From positions 108,551 to 172,550 of the forward strand of contig MU119311.1 in assembly GCA_014904845.1 (NCBI GenBank): 64,000 nt of DNA, read 5' to 3'. The notes under the pieces were generated by a model. The model did not search any database and was not told where the DNA came from. It saw only the letters and a program-made list of their open reading frames with translations. Source of the stretch: Acephala macrosclerotiorum. Its lineage: Eukaryota; Ascomycota; Leotiomycetes; Helotiales; Mollisiaceae. Shown piece after piece: positions 11,541 through 23,161 of the stretch (within the stretch, counting starts at the first letter, position 1; each line of letters begins with the position of its first letter). The position numbers were made by a program, and so were the translations under genes.

Positions 11541-11948
11541 TTTTTGAGATTTATGAGCGCGAAATGCTCTAAGTGAGTACTCAATCTGATAAGAAAGTAT
11601 CGATGGCAGAGAAGGTGAATATATGGAAGGGCCCGAGGCGCGTGTACCCGGAGGCCCTGTGGTTTATGGAGATAGGGGCTGACTAACCGAGAAACCACTT
11701 AATCGCATCGGGCCGTAAACCTTGCTTCATTCGATGTAGCAGGGCGAGCGAATGCGGCTAGACGTGAAATTACATGTAGATTTAGAAACCAGAGTGAAAA
11801 GCTTGGAGTAAGCTATGCAGGTTCTGTAAGCACAACCAGTAGGCTTTCAGGGGTCGCACTTTCGTTGCTGACACGGGTATCCGAGTCGGCTATCAGGTCA
11901 AATCTCATTCGGCTATTCGACCTTTTTCATGCCGACTACATTCACGGG
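11541..11948. other. Intergenic
   Basis: About 400 bp between the GNAT start and the 3' end of the HET relic, both on the minus strand. I see no gene or repeat. Confidence 0.4.
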
Positions 11949-14379
11949 CTAGTAGAAGACGATGTGCTTTCCAGGAAGGCTGTCGAAGAGCTTCAGCAAC
12001 TTCTCAAATTGCGTCTCTTTCGACGCTGAATAGTCTTCACGAAGTCCCAGGCCCTGCGCATTATCGCAGCAGAAGCCCACCCTCTCCAGATGCATCGGAT
12101 CTGAGCTTGATGCCTTGTTGAAACGACTCTTCCTCAATATTAAGGCTGCAAAGAGAGTAGTCGTCTTGAGAATTAAGAGAAAGTAATGTGTTTCTTCGAT
12201 GTCGATTTCCGTCCCGCGCCCAGCAACATCTGGATATAATTTCGCCACCTTCCCTTTGTGGATGACTTTTACCTCCCATCCTACATTCGATTTGTATCCA
12301 GTCATATATCCGAGGAGGTCTTCCGGGAATGGAATCAATTTCGCTCTTTTCTCATTGGCGCATAGCAGCAGGGAGAAGTCTTCACGTTCGGCAGACTTCG
12401 TAATCTGCACAGCGCAAATAGGTCTTGTGCTCTCGATGTATGACCCTTCATCAACTCTTCCATATCAGTTGTCCGTTGCAGGTTGGCTTTCGATCTTGTA
12501 GACCTCAAGTTCTCCGTTGCGGTTATCCTTGTCCATGTCTCGATGGTAGTAGGTCGCTGGCCCAGTCACCGAAGCCCAAGACCAGGAGGGGGCTTGAAAG
12601 GCCTCATGTCGGCGACTGATATATTGAGAGTCGTAGGGTTTCGCAATGTACCACATCATGCACTCAACAAGTCTGATATTCCATAGGCCGGCGACGTAAG
12701 TATCCCAAGCGTAGGTAGTATGTATATGTCCCCTCAGGTGTGCTGAAGAAATCCCAGAGAATGCAGGCAGGTAATCAGAAGGTTTCGTGAGTTGCAGCGC
12801 AGTGTAGCTTTCAACAGCCACCTTCCAGTTGCTGACAAGATCCAACGATTCTTGAGTGTGAAGTTCACACTCCCATCTAGTTATAGACCGACATTCCTAT
12901 GCCAGCTCTTCAGTTCTGAAGATAAGTGTTCTCCTGGCTAGATGCCGTTCCTGAAAAGCCCATGCGCGAGTTGAGAGACGACTTAGTCCTAGGCCAGGCG
13001 AGCAATGAGCTACTGCGCCAAGAGGTTTGTCGAGTTGCTCCCTGACAAAGATGCTGCCAATGAAATTTTTGGTATCGTGTATCTTGATCTCAATAACCTT
13101 TCTGTGGTGCTCTTTTCTCGCTGGTGAAGAAATCCTGATTGACAGTCTACCATAGCGTCTGCGGGGAGATGACGAAATAGGCGTCAGTGAAAATCATTCG
13201 CATCCTAGCAGATTCTGTTGCCTAGTCCTTCTTAGAATCTTGTAGCATGCAAAAGGCGTCGATCCAGAGGTATGGGACTTGGAATGCCCTTGCCACTAGG
13301 ACCGCGTCTCGCAAGGTATTTGGAAGGCTTGCCAATGGGGTGGCCCTGTCTTTTGTCAAAATGGTGGTCTGGGATACCCTAAATCACGTGAATTGGCGTG
13401 GAACACTTGGTATTTTAGGAGTCTATGTCCTCTAGATCTCTAGTAGAGCCAAGGACTTTCTGCACTCTTTTGCCCCTCAAAGGTGATCATTTTGACATCT
13501 TCGAGATTCTTGGTTGTGATGATTAGAGGTAAGGAATCTCCCCAGCAATAACTCAGTTCAAGGTATTTCCTTCCAGCCTCCTTGGCGTCCCAGAGAACTG
13601 GGTCTCAGGGATCAGACCCTACCTTGAGTACTCGGGTAGGAAGCCGTGATTCTTTGTATGGTGCGCATTTGAGATCGCAATGCCCGAAAATGCAGTCCGA
13701 AAGCTATTTGGAACACGGGGCTACAATTCTAGGCGATAGTGTGTCTTTCTGGATGCAACGAGCATGGCCAATGTCTTCCCAAGCGGCATCTTTGCCTATC
13801 TCAATCTCAGTAACTTCCTGAGTAGCTAATTTGACGCGGAACAAACTCACCTTCTCCAACAAAGAATTCAAAAGCTTGGTAATGAGGGACAATTGTAACT
13901 TTGAGTCTTCCCCGAGGCTCCCGTAGAATCGGTCCGGTACCTCATTGGTAGTAGTACCCAACAGTGCTAGGTTTTTCAAAGTAGGTCTCAAACAGCGTAA
14001 TCCCTTCGGGAGACTTGTGCTCGAACTTGGAAGCCCCATCAAGGCCTATGAATGCGGCCATACCGGAGAAAAGGAGGAAGCACTTTAGGCATTCGGGGTT
14101 TCGATCCTTAAAGAGGCTGAACACGCTGAAATCTGTGGCTCGGTCAGAGCTTGTATGTCATTGTAGAAATTGACTTTTGGAAGCTGGGGTAATACCAAGG
14201 CGACCTCCCTTGTGGAATCCGCATACATAGCACATTTCTTTTAGAGGAGGAAATTCGATGACCTCGTCGCCAGATACCTCGTCTTGGACGCTATCAGAGG
14301 AAGTCGAGCCGGGGCGTGCTTTCTTCAGCAGGAGACGCGAGAAGAAGTTCTTTTTTGCGCCCGGGGTGACCCCAGACAT
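11949..14379 (-). pseudogene. HET-domain (heterokaryon incompatibility) protein, multiply broken
   Basis: Intact relatives trigger cell death after fusion of unlike hyphae. Minus-strand pieces in order: N-terminus MSGVTPGAKKNFFSRL with a CYVC pair (14379-14158); C-rich segment DRNPECLKCFLLF; the HET block KYLELSYCWGDSLPLIITT near 13560; LWIDAFCMLQDS near 13270; LSTRAWAFQERHLARR near 12970. The C-terminal half contains VESYTALQLTKPSDYLPAFSGI, YVAGLW and APSWSWASV. Breaks include TGA before the HET block, TAG in SKKD*ATESARM (Trp expected), a frameshift near 13160, a stop in ELA*ECRS near 12895, and another stop after PATDN near 12465. Many breaks are TGG-to-TAG/TGA transitions. The C-terminal 153 codons (12410-11949) remain open. 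Confidence 0.85.
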
Positions 14380-15249
14380 GCCAGAGGCTGGAGGCGTTCT
14401 GGAGCGAGGGAGTTTTTGAAGTTTTTGAGTTGACGTTCAGCTTCAGGTCTAGGTTTTCAGCTACTTCTGTTGTGGCGTTTCGCTTCGCCTCTTGTGGGCC
14501 AATCAGCTTTCAGCCGCGTCGCGTGTCGGGAGTTCATTACCCCTATCAATTTGCCGATCACATACTTCGCGATGATTGGTTGGATCTATCGCAAAGTTTG
14601 ACTGTTGTTTGCCATCAATCCTTACCTCTTCTGCGTGCTCACTTGGCCGCTTTGCTCACCTTCGCTTCACCTCATCCTCACCCATACTCACCAACCTCTC
14701 ACTGCATCTCAACACCCCTTCGCCTCTACTTACCTTTGCTCACCTTACCCTTGGCAACTCGACCCTCGTCATCCTTAGTGTGGTACGGGGGGTGTGGCTA
14801 TCCCAGCAATGTGATTCTCAATAGAGTCAACATTTGACGAGAAGGATCAAGGGGTCCGAACAGGCTCCCGGAGGCCAAGATAGGCCCCCTAGTATCAGTA
14901 GGCTACAACTCTCTCGGAATAAGGCTGATGATGCTAGAAATAGGCAGCAGAGCAGGAGAGTAAATTTTTGAATAGCTTCATCTGCTGTCGACAAATCGGA
15001 GGCCTTAGGAAGAGCAGGTGCACTCTGATGTGGTGAGGATTGCGCAGTGCGCCCCTGTACCAGACGCAGTGAGACCCTCTCCCTGCAGCCTTATCTATAA
15101 TTAGTCATCTCTGCCACGACATTTATTACGTCTTCTCGCTTTCGCAGACTAACTCATACATTTATCAGAACTATATTAACTCCTTATTCCTCACGGGAGT
15201 GCCTAATCAGCAATTATCTCCTCGCCAAACCAAGCCCATCGAGACCAAG
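14380..15249. other. Divergent region between two HET loci, with CTCACC-rich tract
   Basis: The region is the shared upstream DNA of two divergent HET loci. From 14635 to 14760 it contains repeated GCTCACC/ACTCACC words in a C/T-rich stretch, similar in style to a tract at 17430-17520. A 135-codon open frame here (14430-14837) is low-complexity and not supported as a gene. Confidence 0.45.
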
Positions 15250-17289
15250 ATGTCCGGAGCGACGTTGTATTAGTACCAATCATTAGAACCTCCAGGCAAC
15301 GCGATCAGGCTTCTTACTTTGCTTCCGGGCGAATTCTCCGACGAAATCTTCTTGTCCATTTCACATGTAGAACTCGATAACAAAGACCATGTAAAATACG
15401 AAGCACTCTCGTATACTTGGGGCTCCAGTACTCATGATCTTGAAAAGATACATATTTTGCAAACGAAGTCTCAAAGTGGCACCGATGTTACGTCTCTACA
15501 TTACCTCAACATCAGGATGAATCTACTGTCGGCATTAAGGTATCTTCGACTTCCAACCGCACCTCGAGTTCTTTGGATTGACGCGATATGCATTGACCAA
15601 CAAAATATTGTGGAGAGAAGTCAGGAAGTTGGTCGTATGGGTGCAATTTATAACAAAGCGGAGCAGGCCTTGGTGTGGCTCGGCCCAGATGATAGCAACA
15701 CTCCAATGGCTTTGGAAACAATCAAGACTTTGAGTGCTGGTATAGTCATGGAGTGGCATCGTCGTGATTTTAGCACTCTCCCCGGGAGTGAAGCCGAGAC
15801 TTTGAGAATCAGTCCAGAACATTCAGCTTTGGCGCTTGCACACTGGGTTGCACTGAACAAGTTTATCAAACGACCCTGGTTTCAGAGGTTATGGATCCGC
15901 CAAGAAGTCAGATTAGCTTCCAGGGTCCACGTAAAATGTGGCCATTTCCACGCAGAATGGGAAGACATCGAAAAAGTTGCGATCTTCTTGGAGCATAGCA
16001 ATCCCGCCAAAGATCATATCAGCATAAGTGACATATTGTTTTGTCGCTCGCTTTTCCCCTACCTGGGCTCTGATAGTTTGACGTACGTCTTACATCGATC
16101 TAGTATGTGCGGCTTCTCTGACGCTCGGGATCTGGTGTATGCGAATCTATCGACTTCGACAACGATCAAAGCCCTTAAGATCAAACCAGATTATACTTTA
16201 TCTGTCGCTGCGTTATACATGGATTTGGCCTGCCGGTATGTACAACAATTTGGCACGTTGGAGATCCTCCGTTCGTGCGATCTTCCAAACTTGCCACAGG
16301 ACTTCATGTCCTTTGTCCCCGATTTTTCTGTTCCGAAGTCTGAATCTCGCCTCATTTCCGGCTACGCCCATGGGAATTCAAGGCACTTGCCGGTCAATAC
16401 GAAAGGAAATACCCTCCAATTGATGGGTAAATTCGTAGCTAAGATTGATGGGTTTTCGGAGTTCCGAAAGCCCTTGACCAGAGATCTTGTCGGACGCGAC
16501 AAGTACATTGAGATGGTCAAGATCTATCAGCAATGGGAGCCTAAAAATCTCATGACAGCAATGTATCCAGCAGGAGGAACTTTGCTTGATGCCTACATTA
16601 CGTTATTGGCTGGAGGTTCCTTCAAAGAAACCTATCTCTCTAATCACCACCCAACTATGGATGAAGCCAAAGAAGCGTTCCTCGCAGCTATGTGGTCTGG
16701 CGGAAATTGTGACGCGATCAGAAACCCAAAGTTTCGGCCATATCTAGAAGAGACGATGTCAGACAGAAGGGGTGAAGTTTTCTTCCAAACAGTCGAGGGC
16801 TATATTGGCACCTCGCCTGGAGGTGTTCAGATAGGAGATATCATCACTGTACTAGTGGGTGGAGTTGTGCCATTCGTCTTGCGACCAGTGACAGACTATC
16901 AAGGTTGTTATCAGGTTGTAGGACCTTGCTACATTCCTGGTGTGATGTTCGGCGAAGCTCTCTTTGGTCCATTGCCAGAACCATGGCGATGTATAATTGA
17001 CCAACGCCGCCATTGGTGTTTTCAACATGGACAGGATGGAAAGCCAACTTTGGAAGATCCACGGCTTTGGCTTTTGCCGCCTCCATGGCAAATGCATTTC
17101 TGCGACTATGACGAGGAGACAGGTCACTGCCTTGGAGATTGTATTGAGAAACATAACAAAGATGGGAATCCGCTAGAGCGCTATTTTTTCAATACGCACT
17201 CAAAGGAGAAGAGCAGAGACGATCCTCGACTTGATTTGGCCGGCTTAGAGAAGGGAGGTATTATTCTAGAGAAATTTATATTAGTTTGA
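15250..17289 (+). pseudogene. HET-domain protein, intact except for TAG at codon 8
   Basis: From ATG at 15250 the frame reads MSGATLY, then TAG (15271-15273), then YQSLEPPGNAIRLLTLLPG, the normal N-terminal lead of this HET subfamily, and stays open to 17289. No later ATG precedes the first HET block, so initiation downstream would delete it. HET motifs: YEALSYTWGSS, then LWIDAICIDQQN, QEVGRMGAIYNKAEQALVWLG, and later RPWFQRLWIRQEV; the C-terminal ~400 residues are typical for the family (ARDLVYANLS, and a terminal region with DIITVLVGG). CAG-to-TAG would explain the stop. No introns are needed. The gene was probably functional until very recently; readthrough or a sequencing error are alternatives. 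Confidence 0.8.
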
Positions 17290-18053
17290 TTCTAAGGCTG
17301 AAAAATGGATCACGTGTAACTACACGAACGGGGTTCGAATTGGGCTCTTTAGCAATCTTTAAACTATCTTCTAATTTTAGTTGGGATAGTAGTAACCGTA
17401 GCAGAGGAGTCGAAACAGGCCCCCACCCACATGCTCTCGCCTGGGCTCACCCATGCTCACCCATGCTCACTCGTACTCACCTGCTGCCTATCCTCGCCTC
17501 CACCCACTCACCTTAGCTCACCCAGTAATGCCGATAAAGCAGCCTTGCCCACCTTCCCAAACCGAAACAGATTCTTTTCATTTAGGATTGACGTGTTATA
17601 ACCAGCTGTAATCTTCCCATTGTCCTTTCACTTAGTGCTCACCAATGCAAGGATTGGAGCATACAAGTCTCTTCACATTGTTATTATCTTATCTTCGTCG
17701 GACTAGCTAACCATAAAGTTTTATTGTATTGCCCCATGAAATGCCGGGATAGAACTATCTTTTTCTACTCATGCCGCTCTTAGCAACGTTCTCTTGAGTT
17801 GCAATTTGCCATATGCTTGACGCCCTGCATCAAGTGGTTGACTGCTTTACATAGCCTCATCGGAACCCTCCCCTACCAGCACAAAATCATAACCAGCATA
17901 CTTTACAACCGAGGCTATCAGGATCCCCAGAAGTCTAGGTCCCATGACGCTACGTGTAGGACATGCTAGCTTCCCGATACCCCAAGGAAGAAAAGCCTCG
18001 TTCATAGGTTCATTCTGCCATCTTCTTTGGTCATAGATCAGCGATTTTGAACC
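17290..18053. other. Intergenic with GCTCACCCAT tandem tract
   Basis: Convergent 3' ends. At about 17430-17520 GCTCACCCAT is repeated in tandem and is followed by further CTCACC words. The rest shows no gene. Confidence 0.5.
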
Positions 18054-18929
18054 TCAGTATTGAGGATCTCGTTGGATGTCTTCAACGTCTACCTCGGACA
18101 AGTTAAGTTGGAGGAGGGTATAAGCGCAGAGCTTCGTTGATGGCATCTTTGATCGAGAACCCAATGAAGAGCTGTAGCACTCGAACCTAGTCTTGTCGGG
18201 GATTCGTAGAAAGTAAGAGAACCAGACGCAGACTTTATAATGTCTGAGACAAAAGCGACGAGATCTGAGCTCTAAGAAGCAACGGAGGACAACTCGTTCC
18301 ATAGCGTCGAAGGCTACAAAGAGGTGATTGAGTGGATTGTCCCGAGCTGAAGTATTTGTAAGTGTGCTGAATAATCCACTCATCTTGGTCAGAAGTTCGG
18401 ATTTCTTTAGTTGAATTCTGAAGTGCTCAAAGTCGTTAAGCAAGTAAAGTTCGGCAATACTGGAGGTGATTATTTAGAGATCTTCGTCAGTTGGAGAGAT
18501 CCTTGTTTCGGGAAATAGCTTGAGGATGGAGACCCGAAATACCAAGCATCGGATGAATGAGCGCAATGGGATAGTGCTATGCATCGGAATGTCTGATAAA
18601 GCATCGGGGACATAAGCTGTAGAAGCCATCGCCGGGGTTATCTACTCAGTATCAGTCGTTAGTATAAACTTCGTGTTCTGTTTTTTGGATTCTCGCAGCC
18701 AAGTCTTATCGAATGTTGTCAGAGTATTCTCAATGTCGAACCAAAGAACCATGAATTTATTCTTCTCCGACCGTTCTTCGAAAGAAGATTTGTATAAGAA
18801 CGACGTCGCCTCCTTCAGGTCATGAATGACTCGAACACTCTTTTTGGCTTTAGTGATGATAATCAAGATGAACCACACATATGCAGTCGAAAAAAAGGTA
18901 ATTATGCTGTAAAGCGCGATGACAGACAT
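18054..18929 (-). pseudogene. Cytochrome P450 relic, paralogue of the gene at 23162
   Basis: The minus-strand pieces align along the neighbouring intact P450. A hydrophobic N-terminus (start 18929) runs into FDIENTLTTFDKTWLRE, matching FGIDNPFTTTDERYHRE. Next is PLRSFIRCLVFRVSILKLFPE, matching the helix before KFFPD. Then DNPLNHLFVAFDAMERVVLRCFLELR matches DNPLNILLPAYETLWRIVFRLFLEVR, and the last 15 residues match the pre-PERF segment. The EXXR helix is garbled and the haem-Cys loop is absent. Stops occur near 18650 and 18475. It is clearly dead, and it shows that this small P450 subfamily was duplicated locally. Confidence 0.75.
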
Positions 18930-19640
18930 AGCCGTGAAGGGATACTCCTAGTTGAATGTGGGCGGATAAAATATTGAACGCCGGAGAAATTTGTTTGTCT
19001 TCAACACATCACTAGCAAGAAAATTAGGGACGAGTACCACTCTAGTGGGAGATATTTCGCTCTCGGCGAGTTGTCCAGAAGGGGGTAGCATCAGAAAAAA
19101 AAAAGTGTAGGTTTATTTCTATATTCTACCCGGTCTGGAAGTTTCTCGGCGGTCATGTTCCAGCATCCCATTCAGGCCCGTTTCTCCATGCTTCTGGTAT
19201 CATCCAAAAGATTGGAGCCCCCAAATACTAACCTCCGAAAGGTTCGAGAGAAGCAATGAAGAATCTGCCTTCCGCCCACGGGCGAGCGTTTTCTTCGCAG
19301 TCTCACAGATGCGCGACTCGTGACAAATATACGCGTTGAAGTTCGGCAAAGTGTGATTGTACTTCTATCGTAACTCACCACAATGATGCTGATACTGTAA
19401 TATATCGCGCCACTACAATGCTCTGAAAGCTCTCCTAGCTCACGAGCTTGGGGCTGCGGACTGCGGGGTTACCCTTATCTTTGCCGAAAGGCCCCACAAC
19501 AGTCGTAGGCATCCTAGATCTGTCATAATTCTCGAGTACAATATGTACATGCAGTTTCAAATACATTACATTGAGGCTAAATTAATCCTTTTGTGTGAGA
19601 GCGGGAGGAAAGCTTCAATGTGGATGATTTGATGAAAGTT
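18930..19640. other. Intergenic
   Basis: Divergent upstream region between the P450 relic and the DUF8021-like relic. Short open frames exist on the minus strand (19172-19381) but show no motif. I see no repeat. Confidence 0.4.
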
Positions 19641-20423
19641 CTAATCTCCATGGAAAATTTACCTGCAGCGGCAGCTGATTCTCGCTGCGTGGTGGCCACA
19701 GCAGTTCCATGACAACTGCTCTTTCCTCAAGCATCACCTACACCGAAAATGAGAAACCTGCGAACATCAAGACCGGTATCCTATCCCAATCCCTCAAAAT
19801 AGACCACAATCGGAGTGTTCACGACACTACTCTCTGCCGAACCTTCACGGTGTTGATCATCGCGAATTCTGAACATCAATATGTCATCGGCACTTGAATG
19901 GTGTTCAACGGCAGCAAAATTGCAACAATTGAGTCAATCGTGACTCAGAAAGGCGACTGGGCATTCAATGCTACAGGACTCTGTACTGAGACTCCATGGA
20001 GAAGTGGGATCCCATCCCAGAGGAGAAGCAAGACACTACAGCTGTCATTCGAGCTACAGGAGATGCATACTTCGACCGATTCGATAATATCAACGTCACT
20101 GTCGAACTGTCCCATATGGCGCATCGTGTGCTCGACTAGATGGTAGAGAATACATAGGTGAGCATAACTTGACTAGAAACTCGTGCTACTTGGGTTTGCC
20201 GTCAGCTCTTGTGGTCATGAATCGACGTTACGTTGTCGACGAGACCATGGGCGTGGTTGACATACTCTTGGGGTTTCTTGGACTAGATAACACCCAAGGA
20301 ACGACACCAATTCCCGATAGTCATGTTTTCCGGGTTGAGGGAGGAAAGATTAGATACGTGCATACGGTTTCTTCATGTGTGACTCCAGGGTGTGGAGTTA
20401 ATGGGACTGGCCCTCCATTCTAG
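19641..20423 (+). pseudogene. DUF8021-like protein, broken
   Basis: This resembles a family of fungal secreted or hypothetical proteins with a DUF8021-type domain; its function is unknown. Pieces in order: ITYTENEKPANIKTGILSQ, then DHNRSVHDTTLCRTFTV, YVIGT, TGA (19895-19897; Arg CGA is likely ancestral), and MVFNGSKIATIESIVT, GDWAFNATG. The frame then shifts: a second frame carries DSMEKWDPIPEEKQDT and GDAYFDRFDNINVT, preceded by TGA where Trp is expected. A third frame, 20110-20423, carries GEHNLTRNSCYLGLPSAL, RRYVVDETMGVVD, DSHVFRVEGGKIRYVHTV and a terminal CGVNGTGPPF. At least two nonsense transitions and two frameshifts make it non-functional. The N-terminal exon and signal peptide cannot be recovered. 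Confidence 0.7.
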
Positions 20424-21432
20424 GTACGATTGGGAGGCCATACGCTCCAGCAAGAAGATGTCGTGATAACAATTTAAAATATGCACTCGGGGCTTTTTTT
20501 CTCTTCTTACTTTGTTACGAATCATTGGTTGGTCAGGACAACAATCAGAACTTTTTTCCTCGTCACTTCTCAAGCATCACAACACTTCTTGCACTTACAA
20601 TTGTGTTCAACCCTTGTCTTGGATTGAAACAAGACCTTCATTCTTAAATAAATCTCTCTGTATGCCAAGTTCTTATGGAATTTATCGTAGAGAAATAAAG
20701 AGCAGCTAGAGAAGGAGGGGCCAAGGCCCCAGCCCCAGTACAGAGCACCTGCATCGCTTCGCTAAAAACAGCTCCAGCAGGCCCGAAATAAACCGCACCC
20801 CAGCGATGTTTCAGGGCATCATCACTATAACTCCAATGCATTCCAGAATATCGCAGTAAGCCGCCGTGTTACGTCACTCGCTTTGTGGTGTCGAGTCATT
20901 GATCAAATTAATTTACGATGTGAGATATTTCTGGAGAAAAAGGATGCTTTGGAGATCTCTCGCGTTCTATTTTTATAGCCATCATTCTGGCGTCCGTACT
21001 AAGGTTACGTGCTTTATTCATATCGAGGGCTCAAAGGGGGTCACCAATCCGGACCGCCTATGACTGAACAAAGAGGGCATGCCCGAGTTTGTCTCGATTA
21101 TTTTCGAAACTTCTTCCATGACTTCGATTGAGACGCCAAATCCGGTCAAATGTTAGCATGGCGAGCAGAAAGCCATGTTTTCAAGACCCCCAAAGGATCA
21201 AATCCGTCAAGAAAAATAGGCTTTATTGAAATCATTGAATAGATATATCCGTCGCATTTGGACGAGCGATGGAACTTTGGAGAGCACATCAGATGTGTCT
21301 TTATAGAATCATCTTCTTTGTTAGCAAATCACATTTCATAGCCGTGTGGAAATGATGAGTATGTGAGTATCTAAAAGTTCTCAATCGCTTCGACCACAGG
21401 TTACGACCCCACACGAAATTAGAATCTCAATC
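20424..21432. other. Intergenic
   Basis: About 1 kb with no credible gene; scattered 60-80-codon frames lack motifs. It includes the promoter of the gene starting at 21433. Confidence 0.4.
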
Positions 21433-22790
21433 ATGTCTGATAATAGAGGGGAAGGTTCCAGCAAAGGAGCTGGAAAAGGATCAAAAGTTGCCAAGGGAAA
21501 AGGCTTACTTACTAAAGCAGCAATAGCAAAATTGGTTGAAGTCGGGGATGATGATGAAGAGAACGCCGAAGGGGAAGGAGAGGATCTTGGTTCAGACGGC
21601 GACGACGATGATGACGAGGACGATAGCTCTCTCGATTCGGACGGAAATCTTCGTGACTTTGTGGTATCAGACGAGGAGCTCGATGAAGGACAAGAAGAGT
21701 TTGATGAATTGGAGAAGGCAAAAAAGGGCAAAGACAAGGGCAAGGGTCGAGGAGAAGAGGAAGAGGAAGTTATCGATGTCCCACGACCAAAGGTTGGCAT
21801 TGAGATTGACCCTCCCGGAGCCGGTATAGGAAGAAAGGCAAATAGCTTCAACATCAAACGTCTCATTCCATACACAGATAAGGCCGGGAACGATACCAGA
21901 TGCCCCATCATTTTAGGCGCTCCATACTTTATGTCTGCATATGGAGACTTTCTTCTCGAGCTGGGTGCCACGAAGACTGTTGACCGAGTCCAGGTTCGGA
22001 ACTACTGGGGACAAGAACGATTCGTTCCTCGACGAATGCTCCAGGATATCTATCTTCCATGGGGTTTCCCAACAAAGATTCTGATGGATGATGGTGGAGT
22101 CGGACTCCCCTCGCATTCTTGCAGGAGCCAGTGCCAGCACGCTTTGGTGGCGGAGTCGATTTTGATGACGATGAAGCTGTGATGATCAAGAGGGAGGCAA
22201 ACCCGACAATCATAGTTGACTATGAACGACGAGCAGGCGAACTACAACGAAGAGCTCCCAAGATAAAAACACTTGTCGTCAAGGATAGCGAAGGCGAAGA
22301 TGAGGAGGAAGAAGAACTCCTGATCAGACCCCACGAGTACCCTTGGGGTATTCGTGTCAATGAAGATTGGCTCAATGGTTGGCTTCGGGATAAGGCACCA
22401 AAAAGTGCGAAGGAGACCAAAGACAAGAAAGGAGGCGGTGACAGGAAACGCAAAAGTGGTGGAGGCTCTGGTGAAGGTCCTGCTCCCAAGCGAAAGAGGG
22501 GTGATCAAGATGATGATCCTGCACCGAAGCCCAAGAAGCGTGCCGTGCTTACAACAGTGCCTTTCGCCGAGGGTGGCCCCCATAAGACTAAGACTCAAAC
22601 TGAGAACCCTTGGACAGACGAGAATGGAAATGTTCGCAGATTGTTGGTCCCGGAAGCTTCGAGCTCCAGTGAGTCTTCTGGTTACACCAGAAGGAAGACT
22701 GAACAAGAGAAGCAAACAGAAGAGAGGCGAAATCGCGCAGCTAGAAGGATGGTGGCCGCTGGTCCTCTGGGGTCGCAAACAGAGATATGA
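21433..22790 (+). CDS. Highly charged nuclear-type protein of unknown function, with apparent 1-nt frameshift
   Basis: I do not recognise a family. ATG at 21433 opens 249 codons. The first ~120 residues are acidic and Gly/Lys-rich (EEEEEV, DDDDDEDD tracts), then come KANSFNIKRLIPYTDKAG, RCPIILGAPYFMSAYGDFLL, VRNYWGQERFVPRRM and LPWGFPTKILMDDGG. The frame then shifts at about 22102. In the next frame the text continues naturally (PLAFLQEPVPARFGGGVDF) through IVDYERRAGELQ, EYPWGIRVNEDWLNGWL, Lys/Arg-rich nuclear-localisation-like clusters (PKRKRGDQDDD, PKPKKRA) and a basic C-terminus ending at 22790. A one-base deletion explains the shift better than an intron, because no consensus donor is present in the required phase. 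A sequencing error is equally possible. Confidence 0.6.
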
Positions 22791-23161
22791 ACGCAATGGC
22801 AGTCTAGTTCAGAGTTGAAGTGGCGGCACAGAAGAAATTGCGTTTTGGAGTACGGTCTTTAAAGAAGCGAAATTAGTTTTTTTTTACTTTTTACTTTGTT
22901 GCAATAGTTTTGTGGATATGCATGGTGGTACTACGAAGAGCATTGGAACATCTTTCTAATATAATTGGGTTTTCATCTATGAAGTATGTATTGGGCAAAA
23001 GTTTGTACGAAAACACTTTTGACTTTCATGTCCCCAACGGTATGAAATGAAAATGTCCAAGGCATGTGTACCGCCTGTCCCAACCGCCCAGCTACGAGAT
23101 CCAAAATCCAGAATCGCATACATCGAGTGATTATTAATACATCCCGCCGGAAATTTGGGCA
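22791..23161. other. Convergent 3' intergenic region
   Basis: About 370 bp holding the two 3' UTRs; a T-rich run lies near 22880. I see nothing else. Confidence 0.4.

Noticed and set aside
14430..14837. 135-codon plus-strand frame
   Set aside because: Low-complexity CTCACC-rich sequence between two HET loci; no family features.
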